Source: Gammaproteobacteria bacterium (lineage in GTDB: Bacteria; Pseudomonadota; Gammaproteobacteria; Arenicellales; Poriferihabitantaceae). From it: 40,378 bases of DNA. Shown here one piece after another: positions 1 to 8,574 of this stretch. The stretch covers positions 1-40,378 of the forward strand of contig WTGA01000069.1 of the NCBI GenBank assembly GCA_011523765.1. Reading direction: 5' to 3'. The notes beneath the pieces were generated by a model, which ran no database searches, was not told the DNA's origin, and was given only the letters and a program-made list of their open reading frames with translations. Positions within the stretch are counted from its first letter, which is position 1. Every line of letters starts with the position of its first letter. A program made the translations under genes and the position numbers.

Positions 1-196
1 TTCGGGCTTCCCGGCCTCGTAAAATCAATCGGTTAAGTCATCGATTCCTGGAAAAACCCCCTGAATTAATTGAAAACCGGGTTGAGTTGCGGAAGTCGGG
101 CTAACTGGTACCAGTGTTGCCGGTGAAAGTCCGGTGTGCCATCCCCATCCTGTCTACGATTTGGTCTGCTGCAACACCAAACCGCACCCCTCTTCG

Positions 197-1435
197 CTAT
201 TCAGGCCGACGATACACGGTGCAAGAGGCACCATTGGAGATGACAATTTGCCAAAGTTGCAGGTCTCGGGCCCGGAACGCCCCGGCACACACATGCAGAT
301 AATATTTCCACATCCGGTAAAACCGTTTCGAATACTTGTCTTTCAGTCCCGGCCAGGCCGCATCAAAGTTGTGAAACCAGGCCAGCAATGTCCGGTCATA
401 ATCCGGTCCGAAATTGTGGACATCTTCAATGATCATGAGGTTTTCCAGAGACCCGGAAATCTGGCGAAGCGACGGGATCTCACCATTCGGGAAAATGTAT
501 TTGGCAATCCACGGGTCGACACCCGGACGGGAGTGATTCTTGCCGATGGTGTGAAGCAGGAACCGTGATTGCTCCTTCAGGCACCTTTTCGCCGTTTCCA
601 TGTACGTCCGGTAATTTTTATGCCCGACATGTTCAAACATTCCCAGGGATACGATGGCATCGAATTTTTCATCAATGTCACGATAATCCTGCAGCCTCAA
701 TTCCACCGGCAGCCCCTTGCAGCGTTCCTGCCCAAGTTCAACCTGGTTCCTTGACACGGTAATCCCGACGACTTCAACACCATAGTTGGCCGCAGCATAT
801 TTCGCAAAACTCCCCCAACCACAACCGATATCCAGCACTTTCATGCCTTTCTTCAGATCCAGCTTTCTGCAAACCAGATCCAGCTTCTCAATCTGTGCGT
901 CATCAAGGTTGTCCGCTCGTGCCCAATAACCACAGGTATAGACCATGTTGCGGTCGAGCATGGCCGTGTATAAATCGTTGTCGATATCGTAGTGCTCTTC
1001 ACCCACCTGGAATGCCCTGGCGGAGCTTTGCAGATTAAAGAGCCTGGACTGTACCCAGGTGACGAAGTGGCTTAAAAACCGGTGGTTTTCCCCCAGCGGT
1101 GACCGCAGTATATGATGAATGAATTCATCAATCTGACGACATTCCCACCACCCGTCCATGTAGGATTCTCCCAGGCTTAATGAGCCGTTTAACAGGACTC
1201 GCCGGTAAAAGGATGCATTCCGGATTTGCGGGTCCCAGGGATTGGGTCCATCAAGGGTAACCCCTGCCTCGGCCAGCATGCTTTGGACTTTGCCACGTGC
1301 AAAGCCAGAAGGGCGATTCTCAAATTGATCCGGTGTGGAATGCGCCAAACCAGGTTTCCCGCCGAATAGTTCTACAATCTTGTTGTAAATTTGTCCCCAA
1401 TACTGCCCCAGCGAATGTCGAGGAGCAACGACCAC
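197..1435 (-). CDS. cfa: Cyclopropane-fatty-acyl-phospholipid synthase
   Basis: 412 aa; SAM-binding motif VLDIGCGWGSFAKYAA, ARAFQVGEEHYDIDNDLY, GMFEHVGHKNY; apparent GTG start. Confidence 0.93.
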   Translation of the reverse strand: MVVAPRHSLGQYWGQIYNKIVELFGGKPGLAHSTPDQFENRPSGFARGKVQSMLAEAGVTLDGPNPWDPQIRNASFYRRVLLNGSLSLGESYMDGWWECRQIDEFIHHILRSPLGENHRFLSHFVTWVQSRLFNLQSSARAFQVGEEHYDIDNDLYTAMLDRNMVYTCGYWARADNLDDAQIEKLDLVCRKLDLKKGMKVLDIGCGWGSFAKYAAANYGVEVVGITVSRNQVELGQERCKGLPVELRLQDYRDIDEKFDAIVSLGMFEHVGHKNYRTYMETAKRCLKEQSRFLLHTIGKNHSRPGVDPWIAKYIFPNGEIPSLRQISGSLENLMIIEDVHNFGPDYDRTLLAWFHNFDAAWPGLKDKYSKRFYRMWKYYLHVCAGAFRARDLQLWQIVISNGASCTVYRRPE

Positions 1436-1719
1436 AGGGAGAATGATAACCGTTATTTTAGTCCTGTTCCATAGTTTGAAGCACCTCCATTACCGCACTT
1501 TTCCCGAATGGGCCCATCGGTCCCGGCCGTCCTGAGTGTTCCCGGGCCGGTGGTGGATGGGACGCGGGATTGCGGTGCAAAGTCCCGTTGGAGACCCCTG
1601 TTGCTGTTGCCTTGCCGCATGGCAGGGATTCTCCCGGCGATGCAACCACCTCCTCCCGGTACATCCCCGCACTGGAACAAAATTTTGCATTGCTTCCGCC
1701 CGCTTCGTGGGACAGCAGC

Positions 1720-4434
1720 CTAATGGGCCTCTTTCCAATTTCGACCAGTGCCGATATCCACGATCAGCGGTACTTTCAACTCCGTGACACCACACATCAG
1801 TTCCCTGGCCACATCGGACATTTCTGCAGCCTTGCTTTCTTCGACTTCGAAAACGAGTTCATCGTGCACCTGCAAAATCATCCTGCTGGATGACCGGTTA
1901 CGGACAATCCAGTGATCAAGAGCCACCATGGCAAGTTTGATTAGGTCTGCAGCCGTCCCCTGCATGGGGGCGTTGATGGCGGTACGCTCGGCGTACTCAC
2001 GCAGGGTCCGGTTTCTGGCGTTGATTTCGGGTAAATTGAGTCTTCGTCCAAACAAAGTCTCGACATACCCCCGGGCCCTGGCGTTTTGCTTGGTGCTCTC
2101 CATGTACCGTTTGACACCGGGATAACGGTCGAAATAGATATCGATATAACCCCGGGCCTCTTTTTGGTCGATCTTGAGTTGGCGTGCCAGGCCAAATGCC
2201 GACATGCCGTAGATCAATCCAAAATTGATCGCTTTTGCCCTGCGGCGCTGTTCGTCATCCACTTGGTCTGGCGGGACCATGAATACTTCGGCCGCCGTCG
2301 CACGGTGGACATCAATGCCATTCCTGAACGCGGTGACAAGCCTTTCATCACCAGAGAGATGGGCCATGATCCGAAGTTCAATCTGGGAGTAGTCTGCAGC
2401 CACCAGCACCTTCCCGTTTCCCGGAACAAACGCTTCACGAATCTTGCGCCCTTCTTCAGTCCGTATGGGGATGTTCTGTAAATTCGGATTCACCGAAGAC
2501 AATCGACCCGTCGACGCGACCGCCTGGTGATAGGATGTATGGATGCGTCCCGTTTTCGGGTTGATCAATTCAGGCAATTTGTCCGTATAGGTGCTTTTCA
2601 GTTTAGCAAGGCGCCGATGCTCCAGAATCGTGAGGGGCAATGCGTGTTCCTCCGCCAGCCTCTGCATGACACTTTCCGCGGTCGAAGGTTGACCCTTGGG
2701 TGTTTTCCGGTAAACCGGCAATCCCAGCTTGTCATACAGTATTGTCTGGATTTGTTTTGGCGAGGCAATGTTGAAGGGTTCCCCGGCGATTTCGTGGGCC
2801 TCCTCTTCCAACCTGATCAGGCGCTGAGCGAAATCCGCACTCAGCCTGCGAAGCAGGCCGGCGTCAATGCCTACACCGTTCATTTCGGTACGGGCCAACG
2901 CCGTCATCGTCGGCATTTCAATTTTCCGGAACAACGCATCCAGGCCTTTTTCCTTTTCCAGCTCCGGCAACAGCACCTGGTGCAACTGCAGGGTAATGTC
3001 CGCATCTTCCGCGGCGTACGGTGTGGCAAGAGCCAGGTCGACCTGGTCAAATGTCAGCTGGTTTCTGCCCGACCCGGCCACCTCAGAGAATTTTATGGTC
3101 TTCCTGCCAAGGTGTTTCAATGCCAGGGAATCCATATCGTGGTGCGAATTGCCCGCATCTAGGAGATACGACATCAGCATGGTGTCATGCGTGATGCCCT
3201 GCAACGCAATGCCATGGTATTGCAGGACTTCCAGGTCGTATTTCAGGTTCTGCCCGGTCTTGGGAATCTCCGGGTTTTCCAATACGGGCCGCAATTCTTC
3301 CAGCGTTTCCTCCAGTGGAAGTTGCCGGGGAACCCCGGCATAAGTGTGACCGAGGGGAAGGTAAGCAGCTTCTCCGGAGGTCACAGCGAAAGAGATCCCC
3401 ACCAAATGGGCCTGATGGGCATCCAGGCTGGTTGTTTCGGTATCCAGGGCAAAAATGCGGGCGTTCCGGAGCCTGTCGATCCATCCATGCAGCGATTTCC
3501 TGTCTAGAATGGTTTGATAATCGACCACATCGTCCTGTACTGGCCGCACGTCCACTGCTCTCGCATGGCCGGCCGGTCCATCCATTTCTTCCAACCAGGA
3601 CCGGAATTCCAGGTCCGTGTAACAGGCACGCAGGGTTTCATGGTCCGCCTGCCGAAGGGTCAGCGTCTCGGGAGTGTGGGCAAGTTCTACATCGCATTTT
3701 ATGGTGGTCAGCTGCCTGGACAGGGCCAGCTGGTCCAGGTTGTCACGCAGATTCTCTCCCACCTTTCCCTTGATGTCCGCTGCGTTTTCCACAATACCAT
3801 CCAATGTGCCGTATTCACGGAACCACTTCACTGCCGTTTTCGGACCCACCTTGGGAATACCGGGAATGTTGTCTGAAGCATCTCCAATCAGCGCAAGGTA
3901 CTCGATGATCCTTTCGGGCGGGACACCGAATTTGTCCACCACTCCCTGGTGGTCCAGGCGCACCCTTTTCATCGTATCCACCATTTCCACCCTGTCATTG
4001 ACCAGCTGTGCAAGGTCCTTGTCCGAACTCACAATCAATGTGCGGAATCCCTGTGCCGTGGCTTCCACCGACAATGTCCCGATGACATCGTCGGCTTCCA
4101 CGCCGGGAATCGAGATCAAGGGAAGCCCCATCGCCGGAACAATTTTCAGGATATACTGGAGTTGCTCGCGCAGGTCATCGGGCATGGGAGGGCGGTTGGC
4201 TTTATATTCCTTGAACAGGTCATTGCGAAATGTTTTTCCCTTGGCATCCATCACCACCGCAACATGGGTGGGGTGATATTCTTTTAGCAGGCTGCGCAAC
4301 ATGTTGATCATGCCAAATATCGCCTGTGTCTGGCGGCCATCCGAAGTGGCCAGCCGGTCACGTCCCATGGCATGGTAGGCACGAAACAGGAACGAGGCAC
4401 CATCTACCAGAATGAGCTCTTTGTCAGGGTCCAT
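1720..4434 (-). CDS. polA: DNA polymerase I
   Basis: 904 aa; N-terminal 5'-3' exonuclease (LVDGASFLFRAYHA), 3'-5' exonuclease motif FALDTETTSLD, polymerase motifs DYSQIELRIMAHLSGD and QVHDELVFEV. Confidence 0.98.
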   Translation of the reverse strand: MDPDKELILVDGASFLFRAYHAMGRDRLATSDGRQTQAIFGMINMLRSLLKEYHPTHVAVVMDAKGKTFRNDLFKEYKANRPPMPDDLREQLQYILKIVPAMGLPLISIPGVEADDVIGTLSVEATAQGFRTLIVSSDKDLAQLVNDRVEMVDTMKRVRLDHQGVVDKFGVPPERIIEYLALIGDASDNIPGIPKVGPKTAVKWFREYGTLDGIVENAADIKGKVGENLRDNLDQLALSRQLTTIKCDVELAHTPETLTLRQADHETLRACYTDLEFRSWLEEMDGPAGHARAVDVRPVQDDVVDYQTILDRKSLHGWIDRLRNARIFALDTETTSLDAHQAHLVGISFAVTSGEAAYLPLGHTYAGVPRQLPLEETLEELRPVLENPEIPKTGQNLKYDLEVLQYHGIALQGITHDTMLMSYLLDAGNSHHDMDSLALKHLGRKTIKFSEVAGSGRNQLTFDQVDLALATPYAAEDADITLQLHQVLLPELEKEKGLDALFRKIEMPTMTALARTEMNGVGIDAGLLRRLSADFAQRLIRLEEEAHEIAGEPFNIASPKQIQTILYDKLGLPVYRKTPKGQPSTAESVMQRLAEEHALPLTILEHRRLAKLKSTYTDKLPELINPKTGRIHTSYHQAVASTGRLSSVNPNLQNIPIRTEEGRKIREAFVPGNGKVLVAADYSQIELRIMAHLSGDERLVTAFRNGIDVHRATAAEVFMVPPDQVDDEQRRRAKAINFGLIYGMSAFGLARQLKIDQKEARGYIDIYFDRYPGVKRYMESTKQNARARGYVETLFGRRLNLPEINARNRTLREYAERTAINAPMQGTAADLIKLAMVALDHWIVRNRSSSRMILQVHDELVFEVEESKAAEMSDVARELMCGVTELKVPLIVDIGTGRNWKEAH

Positions 4435-4690
4435 AGCGTTTTGGAGGAGTTCTGTATGTGCGGTATTATGTCACTATTTGTCCCTATTGTATGGACAAGA
4501 GCAGGGACTTCCGGTTTGGCAACCCCTCTGTTTCCTGATCGAACGCCGGGAGAGCCGGGGAGAATTGAGCCATTGTGCTCATCCGGGCAAAACGCCCCCG
4601 GCCTGTTGTGTTACTATCCATGGAACCGGTATCGATGATATCGGGATGGTTGTCCTGTAATGATAATGATGTTTTGACGAGAACGTGGAA

Positions 4691-4999
4691 ATGAAATGGA
4701 TTCGTTTGGGCACCGCTGGCCTTATCGCAACCGGCCTGTTCATGTCTGTCGCCAGTGCCCAGGAAACAAATGAAACGATCCCGCTGCTTGTGCCGGAAGA
4801 GCTGACGATCGAAAGAAGGGGGGAATTTGAGATCGAGGAGTACCGGGTGGGCGGGCGTCTTGAGAGACTCGTGGTTCGCCGGGATGACGGGGTTACAGAA
4901 ATCTACCGTAACCAAAGAAACGACACATTGTGGTCCGCGGACGAGGCGGAAATTGGAGATGTGCAAAACACCAGGCAATGGCGAATCAGCGGTTGGTGA
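4691..4999 (+). CDS. DUF2782-like small secreted protein, divergent from polA
   Basis: About 102 aa from ATG at 4691; signal-peptide-like N-terminus ending SVASA; body IERRGEFEIEEYRVGGRLERLVV...YRNQR resembles the DUF2782 family often found beside polA in gammaproteobacteria. Confidence 0.72.
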   Translation: MKWIRLGTAGLIATGLFMSVASAQETNETIPLLVPEELTIERRGEFEIEEYRVGGRLERLVVRRDDGVTEIYRNQRNDTLWSADEAEIGDVQNTRQWRISGW

Positions 5000-5248
5000 C
5001 GGCATTCTGCAGACGAATACTTCCCATTCATTTTTCCGGTATCCGGGGCCGTTATCGGGCAGACTGACGCGATTTCACCCCATGGCACCGCACAATCCGC
5101 CGGTTACGGGGAACAGCCGGGAAGAACAGGCCGGATGACCGGGAACCGCGGATATTGGCAGAATCCTGCCGTACACCCGGTTATCGTGCGGAATCAAGTG
5201 GCGATTGCAACGGCGGGGCATGCATCCGGTCATGATCCCGAAAAACAA

Positions 5249-7432
5249 TCATTGCAGGAGGTGGGCATTGCTGGTTGGAATCGACACGGTCACTGCGACA
5301 CCACGCCTGTCCCGGCGGTTTTCCGCCCAGGCGATCCCTTCATGGTATTCGGCAATCAACCGGACAATAAAAAGTCCCAATCCGAGGTGAGAGTGCTTGG
5401 CATTGGTCTTCCCGTAGGAAACCATCGGATCAAACAACCGTTCCGCAATCTCCTCGGGTATTTCAGGCCCTTCATTCAAAACCGTAATTTCTGCATTGCC
5501 ATTTGACTTGCGGGTCCTGACCAGAATGGGGGTGGAGGTTTCGCTGAACTGGACCGCGTTGTCCACCAGCTTGTCCAGCATCTGTGCCAGGTGGTCCGGA
5601 CTGCAGTTGACAATCAAAGGCGAAGAATCCGTCTGGATCAGGAACTGGTAGTCCGGGTAACTGTTGCGGTAACCATCGACATATTCTGAGATCAATACGG
5701 GCAGATTGAGAGGCTTTTTGGATTCACCCTTCAGCGCCTCTTCCAGATTGGCCGCTTCAGTCAGGTTGTTGAGCAATGACCGCAGCCTGCTTACACCGTT
5801 CCGGGCTCTTTGCATATGCTTGTTCTGGTCAATTTCCGGCGATTCGGCTTCGAGAATTTCCAGGGAGGAGCTCACCACATTCAACGGGTTGTTCATTTCA
5901 TGGGCCAGCGTGTCCGGCATCCCTTCAAGATAACGGGTATAACTGGAAAGGCGCTTCAACATGCTGGTAATACTGCGGCCCAGGTCACCGAGCTCATCAG
6001 CGGCGTATATCCGGTCGGGAATTCTTTCCTCCAGCACTCTGCCCTCGTTGGTAATGGCCTGTTCCGTCGTCGTGCTCAACCGCCTGATCCGGACGGTAAG
6101 CCTCCAGGCAAAGATAAACAACGTGAGCACCACGAAACAAAACACCAGAATGGTCACGATGGTAAGGCTCCTGAGCAGCCGGAACTGGAGGGCGAGGACC
6201 GCATAACTGCTTTGCTCCACAACGACCGCCCCCATAATTTCTTCCCCTGACTTGATGGGATAACCGGCAACAATGATTTCCGTTTTCTTGTCCAGGGAGG
6301 GGCGCTCTTCAACTTTGGGGGTTCCTTTCAGAACGGCCGTAAAGATTTTATCCGGACGATGGGTAACCTCTGGCAGGATGTCGGTGAATTGATCTGACGG
6401 ACGTTTGAGCAAGGCATCGATGTGCCCCTTGGTTCTCTGGTACATCCTGATCAGCCAGCCTTTTTCCTCCTCGACATCGGAATCTGCCGGGGGCTGGGCA
6501 GAAAGACCACCCACGACAGCACGCACCCGCTGCAAATTGTCCAGTATCCAGATTCGGGACTGGGGCCGGTCAAGCCCTTTGAGGATCTTCGTGAGCTCGG
6601 GAGAAGTGATAAACAGCTGGCTGGGTTCTTCCTTGCCTGAGATTTCAGGCGCCATTGAATACACGGTCTTGATTTCACCGGTCTCCGGGTCGTCAACATC
6701 GACCGCGAAAAAACCGATGCGGGAACGGGGACCGACCATGTCTCTTTCGATTCTCAGTTCAATCCGGTATCCCCATTCCGTTTCTGCCATTTCTGCGGTA
6801 AATTGGGTGACATCCTCTCCGGTGACGGGAAGTTTCCATTCTTCATCCACGAGAAAAACGCTCATGCGGCCCGGCTTTGAAACAACGATGAGATAGTGTT
6901 CCAGGTCTCCATTGGGGAGCTGCCGCAGCATCCTGATGTGATCGCTGGCATCCAGTGCAAGCTTGTCCAGATCGCGGTAGATGACATGCTCATCATTGAT
7001 TTCGAACAGCGCATACAGGTACTGGTCGAAATAACCCATCACGTTCATGAGCGAAAACGACCCGGGATCATAATCACTGTTGCAAATAAACAGGGTGTCT
7101 CCGGTATAGAAATTTACATGCTCCTTGACCGCTTCCCAGTCATTTGCGTTTCCATCGAGCTGTATGAAATTGTCCAGCTCATGGGCGTACAGGTCACTGC
7201 TCTCACCCAGCACTTCCGGAACACCTGTTTCCGGATTGAACAGGTCGGACCGGTCATGCAGTACTGTCGCAATGCCGTTTGCAGTCAAAAGCAGTGCATC
7301 CTTCTGGCCCTGGACAAGAAATTTCTTCATTTCCAGTACATAGTAATACCCCATCCAGGGAATGATCAGAAGCGCCAGTACCAGCCACAACAGTTTTGTA
7401 CGGATGCTCAGTGTACGCAACGATGTCAGCAT
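5249..7432 (-). CDS. Sensor histidine kinase, PdsS-like (proteobacterial dedicated sortase system type)
   Basis: 727 aa; N-terminal TM (LLWLVLALLIIPWMGYYYVLEM), periplasmic IQLDGNANDWEAV segment, second TM, HAMP-like region, H-box DTLAHEMNNPLNVV, N-box LVDNAVQF, G-box HLGLGLFIVRLIAEYH. Confidence 0.9.
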   Translation of the reverse strand: MLTSLRTLSIRTKLLWLVLALLIIPWMGYYYVLEMKKFLVQGQKDALLLTANGIATVLHDRSDLFNPETGVPEVLGESSDLYAHELDNFIQLDGNANDWEAVKEHVNFYTGDTLFICNSDYDPGSFSLMNVMGYFDQYLYALFEINDEHVIYRDLDKLALDASDHIRMLRQLPNGDLEHYLIVVSKPGRMSVFLVDEEWKLPVTGEDVTQFTAEMAETEWGYRIELRIERDMVGPRSRIGFFAVDVDDPETGEIKTVYSMAPEISGKEEPSQLFITSPELTKILKGLDRPQSRIWILDNLQRVRAVVGGLSAQPPADSDVEEEKGWLIRMYQRTKGHIDALLKRPSDQFTDILPEVTHRPDKIFTAVLKGTPKVEERPSLDKKTEIIVAGYPIKSGEEIMGAVVVEQSSYAVLALQFRLLRSLTIVTILVFCFVVLTLFIFAWRLTVRIRRLSTTTEQAITNEGRVLEERIPDRIYAADELGDLGRSITSMLKRLSSYTRYLEGMPDTLAHEMNNPLNVVSSSLEILEAESPEIDQNKHMQRARNGVSRLRSLLNNLTEAANLEEALKGESKKPLNLPVLISEYVDGYRNSYPDYQFLIQTDSSPLIVNCSPDHLAQMLDKLVDNAVQFSETSTPILVRTRKSNGNAEITVLNEGPEIPEEIAERLFDPMVSYGKTNAKHSHLGLGLFIVRLIAEYHEGIAWAENRRDRRGVAVTVSIPTSNAHLLQ

Positions 7433-7444
7433 GTCCCGAAATTT

Positions 7445-8155
7445 CTAATTCACGGACCCATCATCCGACTGCCAACGATACCCCACGCCGAATACCGTTT
7501 GAATCTTCGAGAACGAATCGTCGATTTCCTTGAATTTTTTCCGGATGCGGCGAACATATCCGTTGATCGTGTTTTTCTCCACATAGCTTTGTCGTGTTGT
7601 TTGCATCAACACCTCGTAAGTCTTGACGTGGCCGGGATTCCGGGCCAGTGTCTCAATCAGCCAGAACTCGGTCAGAGTCAAACTCAGCAATTTTCCTTTC
7701 CATTGGATCGACATGCTGTTCTGGTTGACTTCTAGGTCGCCCAGGACCAGTGCGGGAGAGGAAGTGGAATCGCCCTGCACGGAAAAAGCAATTCGAAACA
7801 GTGAAGAAACCCGTTCCGCGAGGAACTGGAGATTGACGGGTTTGGTAATGTAGTCCCAGGCATCCAGTCTCAGGCCGGACACCCGGTCGATATCATTGTC
7901 CCGGGCAGTCAGAAAAATAATGGGCATTTGCGGGCTTTTCTGACGCAGTTCCCTGCAGATATCAAACCCGCCATCCATTTCATTCTCCAGCATGATATCC
8001 AGGATGACAAGATCCGGCAGTGACCTGGCGAACCCGAGCAGTGCTTCGGACTTGTTCCCGTAGGACTGCACGATGTAGCCCTGGGCAATCAACGCATCCG
8101 AATAGTTTTCTCTCTGGTCGGTGTCGTCTTCGACAATTGCAATGATTCTGGACAT
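7445..8155 (-). CDS. OmpR-family response regulator, PdsR-like
   Basis: 236 aa; receiver domain (IVEDDTDQRENY, LVILDIMLENEMDGGFDICREL, FLTARDND) plus winged-helix output domain (VEKNTINGYVRRIRKKF...VFGVGYRW); 12 nt upstream of the kinase. Confidence 0.9.
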   Translation of the reverse strand: MSRIIAIVEDDTDQRENYSDALIAQGYIVQSYGNKSEALLGFARSLPDLVILDIMLENEMDGGFDICRELRQKSPQMPIIFLTARDNDIDRVSGLRLDAWDYITKPVNLQFLAERVSSLFRIAFSVQGDSTSSPALVLGDLEVNQNSMSIQWKGKLLSLTLTEFWLIETLARNPGHVKTYEVLMQTTRQSYVEKNTINGYVRRIRKKFKEIDDSFSKIQTVFGVGYRWQSDDGSVN

Positions 8156-8234
8156 GGACTTGGAACAGTTTGCCGATGGGTAAAAGACAGTATAACGGAT
8201 TCGGCCGGGGTATGAATACCTGGCGGTGTTTCAG

Positions 8235-8255
8235 GATATGGCCCTGCGTCATATC
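8235..8255. promoter_or_regulatory. Hyphenated dyad GATATG-N9-CATATC in a divergent intergenic region
   Basis: Perfect 6-bp arms read directly; lies between the response regulator start (8155) and a divergent small ORF (8347). Confidence 0.35.
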
Positions 8256-8346
8256 GTCATAACATTACCACTAGTTTCCCCCCTTGATACCATTATAAAA
8301 AGGTGTAATTGGATTCTGGTGAATAACTGGCAGAAAATTATTTCTA

Positions 8347-8574
8347 ATGAATCATAAATTGTTCATACCCATCACTGATGAAGTCCTCTATGATTATCCG
8401 GAACTGATCACCTCACCACTGCTTCCGTATCACGTCGACAATCCCTGTTTCCATTGGATGGCAACCATTGAATCCGCTGACGACGCCAATGACAGCGAAG
8501 TCCAGTCCAAGCGGTACGGCAATACACCGGCTGCAGACCAGACCACGACTCAAATCGGCTCCAGATTGGCATAA
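8347..8574 (+). CDS. Hypothetical small protein (75 aa)
   Basis: ORF starting ATG in the divergent intergenic region, N-terminus MNHKLFIPITDEVLYDYPELITSPLLPYHVDNPCFHW; C-terminal end overlaps the 3' end of uvrD. Confidence 0.5.
   Translation: MNHKLFIPITDEVLYDYPELITSPLLPYHVDNPCFHWMATIESADDANDSEVQSKRYGNTPAADQTTTQIGSRLA

Noticed and set aside
4484-5005. 173-aa minus-strand ORF upstream of polA
   Set aside because: Antisense to the signal-peptide-bearing DUF2782-like gene, which is the better supported coding strand.
5135-5506. 123-aa plus-strand ORF between DUF2782-like gene and the kinase
   Set aside because: More than half is antisense to the kinase 3' end; no protein-like features.
6896-7735. 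279-aa plus-strand ORF
   Set aside because: Antisense to the histidine kinase and response regulator; shadow ORF.
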